Source: Saliniramus sp050485405 (GTDB taxonomy: Bacteria; Pseudomonadota; Alphaproteobacteria; Rhizobiales; Beijerinckiaceae). Taken from it: a DNA stretch of 64,000 nucleotides. Position 1 is the first letter of the stretch; every line of letters begins with the position of its first letter. Of this stretch, positions 8,994 through 18,747 are shown piece after piece. The translations under genes and the position numbers were made by a program. Below the pieces are notes generated by a model. The model did no database searches. It saw nothing but the letters and a program-made list of their open reading frames with translations, and had not been told where the DNA came from. The stretch is from the NCBI GenBank assembly GCA_050485405.1, contig JBJHBI010000006.1, positions 1 through 64,000 on the forward strand, in the 5' to 3' direction.

Positions 8994-10160
8994 TCAATCG
9001 GCAAAGGTCGCGTAGTAGTCCGGCACGCTCCATTCGAAGTCGAGGAACTCGGCCTGCGCGATGAAACCGTCCGGCCCCCAGTAGATATCCGCCAGCGCGT
9101 GGAAGTCCGGCTCCAGGATGCGCTTCGCCGGCACCACCTGTGAAGCCCATTCCAGCTGGGAATCGACCAGCCGCTTGAAGGCGGGGTTCGTGGTGTAATC
9201 CTCTTCGAGGATCCGGTGCCAGACGTCCAGACTCTGCTCCAGCACGTCATCGGGCGTGCGGCGGAACTCGACCCCGGCCTCGGCCATCTTGTCCATGTGG
9301 AGCTTGTCCTGCCGCTGCTGCTTCTGCTCCCAGCGCAGCATCGAGACCTCGGTGACGAGTTCATAGATATGCTGCAGGTCTTCCGGCAGGCTCTCGAAGG
9401 TGTTCTTGTTGATCAACACCTCACCCACCGTCACGACCTCGTGGTAGGCGGGCGCGTAGTAGATCTGCCAGATATCCTGGAAGCCGAGCGCGAAATCGAT
9501 CCAGGGACCGACGAACTCTGCGGCATCGATGACCCCGCGCTCGCCGGCCGGCACGATTTCGCCGCCGGGCAGCGTGATCACCGCGACGCCCATCCCCTCG
9601 TACATCTCCCCGGGAATCCCCGGAATGCGCAGGCGCAGGCCCTGCATGTCCTCGACCGATTCGATTTCCCGGTTGAACCAGCCGAGCGGCTGCGCGCCGG
9701 AGGAGAGCAGCGGGCGCCAGAGCACGTCGAGGTCGAGATGCTCCTGGAAGAACCAGTTCACCTCGTCGAGGCCACCGCCCTGATAATACCAGCCCCACAT
9801 GTCGGACCAGTCCATCCCGAACGGCCCTGCCGGACCGGAGGAGACCATCACGGCGGCGCGATCCTTGCCGACCCAGAACCCGGACCAGGCATGGGCGCCG
9901 TCGATCACCTCGTCATGAGTCGCGTCGAGCACCTCGAAGGCCGGCACGATGGCGCCGGCGGGCAGCGTTTCGATATTCAGTCGCCCGCCCGAATAGCGCG
10001 CGATATCCTCCGCCCATTCCTGAAAATGCAGGAATTGCGGATCACCGGCCGGATAGGCCGACTGGAAAGTCAGGTTGAACGTCTCCTGCGCGAAGACGGA
10101 GCCGGGCGACAGCATCAGGGCGCCGACGACGGCCCCTCCAAGGACACTCTTGCGGACCAT
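8994..10160 (-). CDS. TRAP transporter substrate-binding protein (DctP family, TakP-like)
   Basis: This is a periplasmic binding protein for a TRAP uptake system, likely for a carboxylate or 2-oxo acid. The signal peptide MVRKSVLGGAVVGALMLSPG ends in VFAQ. The mature protein has the DctP fold, with LRIPGIPGEMYEGMGVAVIT about the middle and EFVGPWID at about residue 215, resembling the TakP-type ligand loop. Length is 388 residues. The ATG at 10160 is chosen because GGGGAGG lies seven bases upstream; another ATG at 10166 is too close to that site. No TRAP permease genes adjoin it, so the membrane partner must be elsewhere. Confidence 0.92.
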   Translation of the reverse strand: MVRKSVLGGAVVGALMLSPGSVFAQETFNLTFQSAYPAGDPQFLHFQEWAEDIARYSGGRLNIETLPAGAIVPAFEVLDATHDEVIDGAHAWSGFWVGKDRAAVMVSSGPAGPFGMDWSDMWGWYYQGGGLDEVNWFFQEHLDLDVLWRPLLSSGAQPLGWFNREIESVEDMQGLRLRIPGIPGEMYEGMGVAVITLPGGEIVPAGERGVIDAAEFVGPWIDFALGFQDIWQIYYAPAYHEVVTVGEVLINKNTFESLPEDLQHIYELVTEVSMLRWEQKQQRQDKLHMDKMAEAGVEFRRTPDDVLEQSLDVWHRILEEDYTTNPAFKRLVDSQLEWASQVVPAKRILEPDFHALADIYWGPDGFIAQAEFLDFEWSVPDYYATFAD

Positions 10161-10400
10161 TAACATACCTCCCCATTTACTTGCTACGGTGCAGCAAATC
10201 ATTTTTGCGCCGCAATATTCACGGCGCTGACGCTACGGTATCATGGAGAAAATATGTCCGCACGTACGAAAAGGAGGCAGATCGCAGTGCCGTGCCGCAC
10301 GAGGCCCGATCGAATACTCTGGCTTGACGTAAATGCTGAACCGTTCCAGCGACTTGGCCCGGACAGCCCGCGCAGGCTTTCGTGAACCGTGGCGGTTCTA

Positions 10401-11147
10401 CTATGTGAAACTCTTGTTCGACAGGGCGAAAAACTGATCGAAGACCTCGCGGGATTGCCACGCATAGGCGGATACGATGCCCGCATAGGCCGCCGAAGCC
10501 CGCGCCTCCAGTCCCGCGCGATCGTTCACGGTCACCTTGCCGCGCGCATAGGTGATGATGCCCTCTCGGGAGAGATCCGTACAGACGCCGTTCACCGTCG
10601 CGCGGCGCAGCCCGAGCGCCTCGGCGAGGCTCTCCTGGGTGATCTGGATCGTGTCGCCATGGACGGAATCATGGGCATGGAGGAGCCGACGCGCCACGCG
10701 CTCCGGAGCATGCCCCAGAGAATTGCAGGCCACGCTCTCCATCAACTGCGCGATCAGCGACCGCCCATAGAGCACCATCGCCGAATAAAGGCAGGGAAAG
10801 CGGTCCAGCGCCTCCTTCATCACCTGTACGGGAACCCAGGTCGCGTTTCCGGGGATACGGATGACGGAGCGGCTGAGCATCGTGCCGCCGCCGAGTATCA
10901 TGGAAAGCCCGAGCATTCCCTCGGGGCCGAGCGCCATCTGTTCCGCGACGCGCCCGTCATCACGAACCGCGATCAGCGAGATCTGGCCGCAATGGGGGAA
11001 AACCGCGTGGGTGAGCGCATCCTGCGGCTCGAAGATCACCTCTCCGGGATACATCTCCCGCGTCAGGGACCGCGCCTTGAGGAATTCCTGCGCATCGGGG
11101 CGCAACAACGACAATATCCGGTTTTCGCAATCGAAGTATTCCGACAA
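10401..11147 (-). CDS. Crp/Fnr-family transcriptional regulator
   Basis: The 248-residue protein has an N-terminal cyclic-nucleotide-binding-like barrel (about residues 20-130) and a C-terminal Crp-type winged helix. The helix-turn-helix reads ITQESLAEALGLRRATVNGV near residue 170. No Cys cluster of the Fnr type is visible, so oxygen sensing through FeS is unlikely. The start is TTG at 11147 with AGGAG six bases upstream. It is upstream of, and in the same direction as, the TRAP binding-protein gene, about 240 bases away. A regulatory link is possible but not shown. Confidence 0.9.
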   Translation of the reverse strand: MSEYFDCENRILSLLRPDAQEFLKARSLTREMYPGEVIFEPQDALTHAVFPHCGQISLIAVRDDGRVAEQMALGPEGMLGLSMILGGGTMLSRSVIRIPGNATWVPVQVMKEALDRFPCLYSAMVLYGRSLIAQLMESVACNSLGHAPERVARRLLHAHDSVHGDTIQITQESLAEALGLRRATVNGVCTDLSREGIITYARGKVTVNDRAGLEARASAAYAGIVSAYAWQSREVFDQFFALSNKSFT

Positions 11148-11575
11148 ATCGAACTCCTGCCCATACCGACGACGAGCATTCCGACGAAGTACATGCCGAA
11201 ATACGATATGCCCGAACGGCTGATCGGGGCCGGCACCCGCCTCTACTTCTGATAAAGCGTACCGCTAAGTTATGCAACCAACAAACCATAGTCCCACCGC
11301 AGCCTGCCTATACGCGCCGCCGTCACCGGACATTCCATGCGCCGTTTCGTGTCGCTTCAGTGTGCAGATGAGGCCCATCGCAATGGCCCCGCGCGCCATT
11401 GCCCGTTCGACAGACGCGGCTGGACGGTTTATCTGGAAACATTATGGTCTGACGCATTCCCCGGAATGAGGTCGCATCCCGGATACCGATCCCCCGGCGG
11501 AACGGGCCTTTGGCCGATCCGTTGGGTTTCGAGGTCGAGAGCAAACGAGAACGAGCGTTCTAAGGAGTGATACGC
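11148..11575. other. Divergent intergenic region upstream of ETF-QO
   Basis: About 430 bases between the Crp/Fnr gene and the ETF-ubiquinone oxidoreductase gene. The short open frames inside match nothing I recognise and lack ribosome-binding sites. It must hold both promoters. The final 15 bases contain AAGGAG for the downstream gene. Confidence 0.4.
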
Positions 11576-13270
11576 ATGAGCACGCAGAACGGGGCCGAGC
11601 TGCCCGAACGCGAAGCGATGGATTTCGACGTCGTGATCGTGGGCGCAGGACCCGCCGGGCTCGCAGCCGCCATCCGCATCAAGCAGATCGCGGCCGAGGC
11701 CGGTGAGGATTACTCGGTCGTCGTGGTGGAGAAAGGTGCCGATATCGGCGCGCATATCCTCTCCGGCGCCGTGATCGATCCCAGCGGCCTCGACGCGCTG
11801 CTGCCGCAATGGCGCGAGGATCCCGAGCGCCCGCTCGAGACGCAGGTCACCGACGACCAGTTCCTCTATCTCGGCCCGGCGGGCGGTATCCGCCTGCCCA
11901 ATTTCGCCATGCCCAAGCTGATGAACAATCACGGCAATTTCATCGGCTCGCTCGGTGAGGTCGCCCGCTGGCTCGCCCCGCAGGCCGAGGCGCTGGGCGT
12001 CGAGATCTATCCCGGTTTCGCGGCGGCGGAAGTTCTTCATGACGCCGATGGCCGCGTTCTGGGCATCGCTACCGGTGACATGGGCGTCGATCGCGAAGGC
12101 AAGCCCGGGCCGAACTTCACCCGCGGCATGGAGCTGCGCGGCAAATACACGCTCTTCGCGGAAGGTGCGCGCGGCCATCTCACCAAGCAGCTGATCCGCA
12201 AATTCGATCTCGATGCCGGGCGTGAACCGCAGAAATACGGGATCGGCATCAAGGAGGTCTGGGAGGTCTCGCCCGAGCAGCACCGCCCCGGCCTCGTGCA
12301 GCATTCCTTCGGCTGGCCGCTCGACAACAGCACCGGCGGCGGCTCGTGGCTGTATCATTACGGCGAGAATCTCGTCTCCGTCGGCTTCGTGATCCATCTG
12401 AATTACGAAAATCCCACGCTCTCGCCCTTCGACGAGATGCAACGCTTCAAGACGCATCCGATGATCGCGCCGACCTTCGAGGGCGGCAAGCGAATCGGCT
12501 ACGGCGCGCGCGCCATCGTCGAGGGGGGCTGGCAATCGGTGCCGAAGCTCGCCTTCCCCGGCGGCTGCCTCGTCGGCGACGCGGCCGGCTTCGTCAACGT
12601 GCCGCGCATCAAGGGCAGCCACAACGCCATCCATTCGGGCATGCTCTGCGCCGAGCATCTCGTCGCCGCCCTGCGCGAGGGACGCGCCAATGACGAGATC
12701 GCGAGCTACGACGAGGCATGGCGCAGCTCCGCCGTCGGCGACGATCTGAAGCCTGTGCGCAACGTCAAGCCGCTCTGGTCGAAGTTCGGCACGCTCATCG
12801 GTATCGGCCTCGGTGGCCTCGACATGTGGATGAACCAGATCTTCAAGGGCTCGCCCTTCGGCACGTTGGCCCACGGCAAGCCCGACCACGCCACGCTCAA
12901 GCCGATCGATCAGGTCAAGCCGCTGAGCTACCCAAAGCCCGACGGCGTGCTGACTTTCGACAAGCTCTCCTCGGTCTTCCTCTCCAATACGAATCACGAG
13001 GAAGAGCAGCCCTGCCACCTCACCCTGAAGGATCCGAGCATCCCGATCGCGCAGAACTTGCCGAAATACGGCGAGCCGGCGCGGCTCTATTGTCCGGCAG
13101 GGGTCTACGAGGTGGTCTATGAGGACGAGGCGAAGAAGACCAATCCGCGCTTCGTGATCAACGCGCAGAACTGCGTCCACTGCAAGACCTGCGACATCAA
13201 GGATCCCGCCCAGAACATCAACTGGGTCACGCCGGAAGGTGGCGGTGGGCCTGTCTACCCCAACATGTGA
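11576..13270 (+). CDS. Electron transfer flavoprotein-ubiquinone oxidoreductase (ETF-QO)
   Basis: The enzyme passes electrons from reduced electron-transfer flavoprotein to ubiquinone in the inner membrane, serving fatty-acid, amino-acid and methylated-amine dehydrogenases. The FAD motif DVVIVGAGPAGLAAAIRI is near residue 20. The C-terminal ferredoxin-like segment carries the 4Fe-4S cysteines: CPAGVYE, then NAQNCVHCKTCDIKDP. The 564 residues are normal. The ATG at 11576 has AAGGAG eight bases upstream. Because this window has many amine-oxidising flavoproteins, the enzyme could link some of them to the respiratory chain. That link is inference. Confidence 0.97.
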   Translation: MSTQNGAELPEREAMDFDVVIVGAGPAGLAAAIRIKQIAAEAGEDYSVVVVEKGADIGAHILSGAVIDPSGLDALLPQWREDPERPLETQVTDDQFLYLGPAGGIRLPNFAMPKLMNNHGNFIGSLGEVARWLAPQAEALGVEIYPGFAAAEVLHDADGRVLGIATGDMGVDREGKPGPNFTRGMELRGKYTLFAEGARGHLTKQLIRKFDLDAGREPQKYGIGIKEVWEVSPEQHRPGLVQHSFGWPLDNSTGGGSWLYHYGENLVSVGFVIHLNYENPTLSPFDEMQRFKTHPMIAPTFEGGKRIGYGARAIVEGGWQSVPKLAFPGGCLVGDAAGFVNVPRIKGSHNAIHSGMLCAEHLVAALREGRANDEIASYDEAWRSSAVGDDLKPVRNVKPLWSKFGTLIGIGLGGLDMWMNQIFKGSPFGTLAHGKPDHATLKPIDQVKPLSYPKPDGVLTFDKLSSVFLSNTNHEEEQPCHLTLKDPSIPIAQNLPKYGEPARLYCPAGVYEVVYEDEAKKTNPRFVINAQNCVHCKTCDIKDPAQNINWVTPEGGGGPVYPNM

Positions 13271-13279
13271 GGCGGCTTT

Positions 13280-13298
13280 CGCCCGGATTGTCCGGGCG
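13280..13298. terminator. Hairpin downstream of ETF-QO
   Basis: CGCCCGGA-TTG-TCCGGGCG forms a perfect 8-base-pair stem nine bases after the ETF-QO stop. There is no T tract. It probably acts as a terminator or 3' end stabiliser before the TPR gene. Confidence 0.5.
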
Positions 13299-13453
13299 TG
13301 GCAACCTTACACCTTGAAGCGGCGGGGCGATGGGGCCATGCTGTCGCCACGGATTGCGGTCAGAGCGTATCGGGCCCGTCGCGCGCGGCGGGTCGGTGAT
13401 CGAGACCGGTTCACCCGCGCCGGCTATGCCGGAACCCAGGAGTTTTCGCCCCC

Positions 13454-15283
13454 GTGTTCGCCCGCTGCCCGTACGATACGACCGTTCCGTTCCGACGCGC
13501 CGTGATTCGCGCGACGACGGCACTCGCGCTCGCCCTTGCGATCGCCTTCGCCCCCGGCACCAATACGGGTCTCGCGCAGGAAGGCCCCCGCCTCGAAGAT
13601 CTTCGCGAGATCCCCTCCCCGGCGCGCAGCGTGTCGGGCAATTTCCTCGCGGCGCATGTCGCGGGGTTCTCCGGTGACACGTCGGCTTCGGCCACGTTCT
13701 ACCGCCGCCTGTTCGACACGGTATCCGACGATCCCGCCCTGTTGGAGAACGCCTTCGTCGCTTTCCTGGCAGACGGCGACATGACCTATGCCCTGCGCGC
13801 CGCCGACCGCATTCTCGAGATCGATCCGGGCAACAGCCTGGCCCAGCTCGCCCGTGCCGTCGGCGATATTCGCGAGGATCGCCACGCCGCCGCGCGCTCG
13901 CGCCTGGATCGGGGCGGGCGCGGCAGCGCGGCTGATCTGACCGCGACGCTGCTCCAGGGCTGGGCCTATGCGGGCAGCGGCCTCGAGGAAGACGCCCTCC
14001 TCACCATCGACCGGCTGCAGGGTGAGGGTAGCTACGAGATCTTCCGCCTCTATCACGGCGCCCTGATCGCGAGCCTTCTGGGCGAGACCGAGACCGCCCG
14101 CGAGCGTTTCGCCGCGGCGATCGAGGCGCAACCGCGTGCATTGAGCATCGTCGATTCCTATGCGCGCTTTGCGGCCCGCGACGGACGCGAGGACGAAGCG
14201 ATCGCAGCCTATGAGCGTTTTCTCGAAACCTTCCCCCGCCATCCGGTCGCACGCGCCAACCGCGATGCCCTGCTTGCCGGCGAAAACCTCCCGCGCGCCG
14301 TGTCGAGCGTCAACGAAGGCGCTTCCGAAGTGCTCTACGGTCTCGGCTCGGTCGGCATCGGTGATGGTGACGATCTCGTCGCGCTGATCTACCTGCGTCT
14401 CGCCCTCCACCTCGCACCGGCGCACGATATGGCGCTCGCGACCCTCGCCGAGCTGCTCGAAGCGCGCGAGCAATATGCGGCGGCGATCGAGACCTTCAAC
14501 GCGATTCCAGCGAGCTCACCGCTGCATACGGGCGCGCAGGTCGATATCGGCATGCTGCTCGAACGGCTCGACCGCAAGGAGGACGCCGTCGCGCATCTCG
14601 AAGCGATCATCGCCCGCGACGACCAGAACCGCGACGCAATCGTCGCCCTCGCCAACATCCAGCGCATGCGCCGGAATTTCACCGATGCCGCCGAGACCTA
14701 TACCCGCGCCATTGATCTGATCGAGACCCCCGATTCCGGCGACTGGACGCTGTTCTTCTTCCGCGGCGCCTCGCTGGAGCGCTCGGGGGAGTGGGAACGT
14801 GCGGAGGCCGATCTGAAGAAGGCGCTGGAGCTCGTGCCCGAGACCTCGCCGCTCGGTGAAGCGCAGATCCTCAACTATATCGGCTATTCCTGGGTCGATA
14901 TGGAAATCCGGCTCGATGAGGGCTACGCGAAGATCCAGCGCGCCATAGAACTCGCTCCCAATGACGGGCACATCATCGACAGTCTGGGCTGGGCCTATTA
15001 CCGGCTCGGTCGCTACGAAGACGCCGTGCGCGAACTGGAGCGCGCGATCGAGCACCTGCCCAACGACCCCGTGGTCAACGACCATCTCGGTGACGTCTAC
15101 TGGCGCGTGGGCCGCAAGCTCGAAGCCCGCTTCCAGTGGGAGCGCGCACTGGCCAACGACCCGGAAGACGATGACCGCGAAATGATCGAGCGCAAGCTCG
15201 AAATGGGGCTCGAAGAAGCCGAAGCCTATTCGCGCAAGAGCGAGGCCGGGGAGGTCACGGGCGAGGCGCGCGAGGGTGGCTGA
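13454..15283 (+). CDS. TPR-repeat protein, exported
   Basis: A 609-residue protein with an N-terminal signal-type segment (ATTALALALAIAFAPGTNTG, then LAQ) and tetratricopeptide repeats through most of its length. Clear repeat helices lie in the last third, including NYIGYSWVDM and DSLGWAYYRLGRYEDAVREL. It probably acts as a periplasmic or membrane-bound scaffold. The GTG at 13454 has AGGAG 11 bases upstream; a GTG at 13502 is the alternative. Its end overlaps the ispE start by eight bases, so the two are translationally coupled. Partners are not identified. Confidence 0.85.
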   Translation: MFARCPYDTTVPFRRAVIRATTALALALAIAFAPGTNTGLAQEGPRLEDLREIPSPARSVSGNFLAAHVAGFSGDTSASATFYRRLFDTVSDDPALLENAFVAFLADGDMTYALRAADRILEIDPGNSLAQLARAVGDIREDRHAAARSRLDRGGRGSAADLTATLLQGWAYAGSGLEEDALLTIDRLQGEGSYEIFRLYHGALIASLLGETETARERFAAAIEAQPRALSIVDSYARFAARDGREDEAIAAYERFLETFPRHPVARANRDALLAGENLPRAVSSVNEGASEVLYGLGSVGIGDGDDLVALIYLRLALHLAPAHDMALATLAELLEAREQYAAAIETFNAIPASSPLHTGAQVDIGMLLERLDRKEDAVAHLEAIIARDDQNRDAIVALANIQRMRRNFTDAAETYTRAIDLIETPDSGDWTLFFFRGASLERSGEWERAEADLKKALELVPETSPLGEAQILNYIGYSWVDMEIRLDEGYAKIQRAIELAPNDGHIIDSLGWAYYRLGRYEDAVRELERAIEHLPNDPVVNDHLGDVYWRVGRKLEARFQWERALANDPEDDDREMIERKLEMGLEEAEAYSRKSEAGEVTGEAREGG

Positions 15284-16253
15284 AGCCGGGTTGCGGTGCG
15301 GCGCGCGGGCGAGCGGTTTCGCCCCCGCGAAGATCAATCTGATCCTGCATGTGCGCGGGCGCCGCTCCGACGGCTATCATGATCTCGAAAGTCTCGTGAG
15401 CTTCGCCGCGACGGGCGATCACCTCACCTTCGACCCCGACGCGACGCCGCCCTTGCGGCTGAGCGGCCCGATGGCTTCCGCACTCGCACAAGGCCGAGCA
15501 GACGAGGGTTCGGACAATCTCGTGATCCGCGCCCATGCCGTTCTGTCGCGCTATCTGCCCGATATCCCGAAAGGCGGCTTCACCCTCGACAAGCATCTCC
15601 CGATCGCATCCGGAATCGGCGGCGGCTCCGCCGATGCTGCGGCGGCGTTGCGCCTTCTCGCCGATCATGCCCGTATCGCACATACGCATCCCGCCCTGTT
15701 GCAGGCCGCGGGCGAAATCGGCGCGGATGTTCCCGTCTGTATCGCCGGGCGCAGCCGCGTGATGAGGGGCACCGGCACCGAACTCGGCCCGCCGCTCGCC
15801 CTGCCCGCTTTCCCGGCCCTGCTCGTCAATCCCGGGATCGCCATACCGACACCGGCGGTTTTTCGCGGCCTCGCGCTCGACCCGGGGCAACGATTCACGC
15901 CGGCGGGCGACGATGATGACGCGCTGCCTTCTGCTCCCGGAGAATGGCCCGCGCCGGATGATCACGCCGGATGGATCGAACGGCTCGCCGCCGGGCGCAA
16001 CGATCTCGCCGGCCCCGCCGAGGCGATCGCCCCGGCCATCGGCGCCTTGCGCGAAACGCTCTCGGCCCGCCCCGGTTGCCTGGTCGCGCGGATGTCCGGC
16101 TCGGGTGCGACGGTATTCGCCCTGTTCGCCGACGTCGCCGCCCGCGACGACGCTGCTGCGGTGCTGCGCGCGCGCCATCCCGATTACTGGATTTCCGCGA
16201 CGTTCATCGGTGGAGACGGCCCGGGCGTTCAGGCGGGCGCCGCGACCTGCTGA
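15276..16253 (+). CDS. ispE: 4-diphosphocytidyl-2-C-methyl-D-erythritol kinase
   Basis: IspE phosphorylates CDP-methylerythritol with ATP in the non-mevalonate isoprenoid pathway. The GHMP-kinase motifs are present: FAPAKINLILHVRGRRSDGYHDLES at the start and LPIASGIGGGSADAAAALR near residue 110. The C-terminal MSGSGATVFALF loop is near 275. At 325 residues it is somewhat longer than typical. The GTG start overlaps the TPR gene. Its stop overlaps the 3' end of the convergent DUF2336 gene by 25 bases. The downstream isoprenoid step, a polyprenyl synthase, is also in this window at 38.1 kb. Confidence 0.95.
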   Translation: MAEAGLRCGARASGFAPAKINLILHVRGRRSDGYHDLESLVSFAATGDHLTFDPDATPPLRLSGPMASALAQGRADEGSDNLVIRAHAVLSRYLPDIPKGGFTLDKHLPIASGIGGGSADAAAALRLLADHARIAHTHPALLQAAGEIGADVPVCIAGRSRVMRGTGTELGPPLALPAFPALLVNPGIAIPTPAVFRGLALDPGQRFTPAGDDDDALPSAPGEWPAPDDHAGWIERLAAGRNDLAGPAEAIAPAIGALRETLSARPGCLVARMSGSGATVFALFADVAARDDAAAVLRARHPDYWISATFIGGDGPGVQAGAATC

Positions 16254-17434
16254 GGCACGCTCACCGGACCACCGGCCTGCCCGGCCTCTTCCCCGAGCGG
16301 CTCCAGCCCCTGGAGGCTGCGGATGCGCGCTGCTTTCGCCTGCGCCCGCGCCGCCGCTTTCGCTGCGGCTTTTTCCTGTGCGATCAGGGATTTGACGTCG
16401 GTGATGCTCGCGAGGATCCGGCGCGCCTCCTCCCGTGAGCAGTCGCGGAAATTGCGCAGGGCGCGATGCGGTGTCGTGGTCGAGGCGATCTGCTTGAGGC
16501 GCGAGCAGACGAGTTTCAGGAAGGCCCATTCGTCCATTCCCGCCGCGCGCGCCAGCAACACCACCCCCCGCTCATATGAGCCGCAGATGAGATCGAAGGC
16601 GAGCCCGTCATCGATCCCCGCCGCATCGGCGAGCTTGCGCGCAGCGCGCGGCAGTGAACTCGGGCGAGTGTGCTCCAGAATGAGTTCGGCGAGCTGGCGC
16701 TCGGTTTCGAGGGCCGCCTCTTCCTCTACCGTCATCCCCACAGGAGGCGGCTCGCCGAGCTGTGGGTCCTCGTCGGCGCTGAAGCCGGAGACGAGCAGGC
16801 GCGCCTTGTCCTGATCGACACAAGAACCCCAGAAGCGCGCGATGTCGTCCTCGGGAATATCCCAGCGGTGACACAGGGCCGCGCGGATGCCGTCATCCTC
16901 CGCAGCCATCGCTGCGACCTCGGCGAAGCCCGAGCGATCGAACCGGGCCTTGCGGTTCCGCGCGCAAGCCGCGATGGCCTCCTGGTCGCCGCGCTCCAGA
17001 AGCTTCGCGCAGGCGCCCGCATGCAGATCCTCGCGACGGGCAAGATCACGCAATTCCTCCGCCGGCGCATCCGCGATCAGCCGGGTGAGCGCATCCTCGG
17101 GCTGCGGTGCGCTCGGGGGGATTTCGTTATCGCCCGATTCGCGCGCCTCGCGGGCGATGGCGAGCTGGGCCAGCGCCAGGATCAGCGTACGCGGCGCATG
17201 CTCGTGCGACGCCATCCGCCGCGTCGCCTCGCCGATGATGCGGGCGCTGCAGAACTGCGCGACATTGATGATCATGTCCATGCAATCATCGCGGCGCGGA
17301 TCGGAGAGCTGCGGACCGCGCTCGATCAGCACATCCACCAGCAGGTCGAACGCACGATCATAGCCGCCGCCCTGCCTGACGAGCAGTTCGAGCCGGCTTT
17401 CGATTGTTTCGTCCTGCTGCGCGATATGCTCCAT
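16229..17434 (-). CDS. DUF2336 domain-containing protein
   Basis: A cytoplasmic, mostly helical protein of about 400 residues. The segment LLVDVLIERGPQLSDPRRDD near the N-terminus and the following HEAT-like helices match the alphaproteobacterial DUF2336 family. The C-terminal quarter is rich in Ala and Lys and probably forms a coiled coil (AQEKAAAKAAARAQAKAAR). Function is unknown; some members are thought to be regulatory. Starts at 17542, 17455 and 17434 are possible. I chose 17434 because CGGAAT precedes it, but this is weak. The 3' end overlaps ispE on the other strand. Confidence 0.8.
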   Translation of the reverse strand: MEHIAQQDETIESRLELLVRQGGGYDRAFDLLVDVLIERGPQLSDPRRDDCMDMIINVAQFCSARIIGEATRRMASHEHAPRTLILALAQLAIAREARESGDNEIPPSAPQPEDALTRLIADAPAEELRDLARREDLHAGACAKLLERGDQEAIAACARNRKARFDRSGFAEVAAMAAEDDGIRAALCHRWDIPEDDIARFWGSCVDQDKARLLVSGFSADEDPQLGEPPPVGMTVEEEAALETERQLAELILEHTRPSSLPRAARKLADAAGIDDGLAFDLICGSYERGVVLLARAAGMDEWAFLKLVCSRLKQIASTTTPHRALRNFRDCSREEARRILASITDVKSLIAQEKAAAKAAARAQAKAARIRSLQGLEPLGEEAGQAGGPVSVPQQVAAPA

Positions 17435-17562
17435 TGTATATTCCGTTTGCCGCATCGCCGAAAGGATGCGATCGATGCTGGAATCTTCGCGCGGAAAGTT
17501 TACATTCTGCTTAAACGTTGCTTTCGCAATCAATGGAAGCAAGACGCAGCAACGGGTTGAGC

Positions 17563-18117
17563 ATGAAGATCGACGAGTCCCTGCCCTTCGTTCCCGTCGC
17601 GATCGCGGTCCTGACCGTGTCGGATACGCGTGATCTCGCGCAGGATCGCTCGGGCGATACGCTCGCCGCCCGCATCGAGGAAGCGGGCCACAGGCTCGCC
17701 GGGCGCGCCATCGTGCGCGACGAGGTCGAGGCCATCCGCAAGCAGGTTTCCGCCTGGATCGCCGATCCCGCCATCGACGCGGTCATCACCACCGGCGGCA
17801 CCGGTTTTACCGGGCGCGACGTCACGCCGGAGGCGATCGAACCGCTTTTCGAGAAGCGGATGGAGGGGTTTTCCGCCGTCTTCCACCGCATCAGCTACGA
17901 CAAGATCGGCACCTCGACCCTGCAATCACGCGCGACCGCCGGCGTCGCGAACGCGACCTTCGTCTTCGTGCTGCCCGGCTCTCCCGGCGCCTGCAAGGAT
18001 GCCTGGGACGGGATCTTGCGCGCGCAATTCGACTACCGCCATCGCCCGTGCAATTTCGTCGAGATCATGCCCCGGCTCGACGAGCATCTCAAACGCGGCA
18101 AATTGCGCGGCGCCTGA
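17563..18117 (+). CDS. moaB: Molybdenum cofactor biosynthesis protein B (MoaB/MogA family)
   Basis: A MoCF-fold protein of 184 residues that helps adenylate molybdopterin before metal insertion. The signature ITTGGTGFTGRDVTPEAIEP is near residue 77, with LPGSPGACKDAWD near 138. The N-terminus has VAIAVLTVSDTRDL, as in MoaB. The ATG at 17563 gives the usual family start; an ATG at 17533 is possible. It is divergent from the DUF2336 gene and convergent with the GT2-like gene, seven bases between stops. Which of the MoaB or MogA roles it plays cannot be settled here. Confidence 0.93.
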   Translation: MKIDESLPFVPVAIAVLTVSDTRDLAQDRSGDTLAARIEEAGHRLAGRAIVRDEVEAIRKQVSAWIADPAIDAVITTGGTGFTGRDVTPEAIEPLFEKRMEGFSAVFHRISYDKIGTSTLQSRATAGVANATFVFVLPGSPGACKDAWDGILRAQFDYRHRPCNFVEIMPRLDEHLKRGKLRGA

Positions 18118-18124
18118 CGCGCCC

Positions 18125-18664
18125 TCACTCGGCTGCGGCGAGATCGCGCCCGGGATGGGGCTGGCGCAGGATCTGCGCCTCGATACCGGCGATGCGCGGG
18201 CGGCGCGCCGTCGCACGATCGAGCCTGGAGCGGTGCACGATGTCGCCGGCGCGGATCTCCCGCGATAACCGGCCCACGCGCTCGCGCAGCCAGCTGCGCC
18301 AATCCGGCGCGCGACGCGCGAGCCGCCCGATCGGGTAGCCCTCGCGCTCGGCGATGAAGGCGAAGCGGTCGACAGCGCCGATCCAGCCCTCGAGCGGGAT
18401 ATCCCCGGCTTCGAGGCACATGAACCAGTCCCGACGCGCCAAAGCGGCGCCCGCAGCCCATGGATCGTCGCCCGGCCCCACCAAGACCCGGCTCGCGCCG
18501 GTCGCCTCGATGATCAGATCGATCGCCGCGCTTTCCTGCTCGACGATGACGACCGCATCGGCCACAACGCCCTCCGCGACCCCCGTGACGAGGGCCGAGA
18601 GTGTCGCCGCCAGCGCTTCTGGCCCGGCGCGGGAATGAACGAGTGCGCTCAACATTGTAGACAA
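18125..18664 (-). CDS. Small glycosyltransferase family 2-like protein
   Basis: A 179-residue protein that begins MSTMLSALVHSRAGPEALAA and contains a nucleotide-sugar-like fold fragment (VVIVEQESAAIDLI, then RDWFMCLEAGDIPLEGW). The segment resembles the first half of family 2 glycosyltransferases, including an acidic pair region, but it is too short for a full enzyme. Similar small proteins are found next to moaB in related alphaproteobacteria. Start may also be the ATG at 18655. Function is unproven. Confidence 0.65.
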   Translation of the reverse strand: MSTMLSALVHSRAGPEALAATLSALVTGVAEGVVADAVVIVEQESAAIDLIIEATGASRVLVGPGDDPWAAGAALARRDWFMCLEAGDIPLEGWIGAVDRFAFIAEREGYPIGRLARRAPDWRSWLRERVGRLSREIRAGDIVHRSRLDRATARRPRIAGIEAQILRQPHPGRDLAAAE

Positions 18665-18747
18665 TTATAAAGCAAAGCTCGCGCATTGTCTCGTGCTGCA
18701 CTGCACAAATCGCGCGCACGCGCCGAAAGTCGCACTCCCGCCCGGCC

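Noticed and set aside
10219..10486. Short minus-strand frames between the TRAP binding protein and the Crp/Fnr gene
   Set aside because: They overlap the Crp/Fnr 3' end, look like no known protein and have no start signal.
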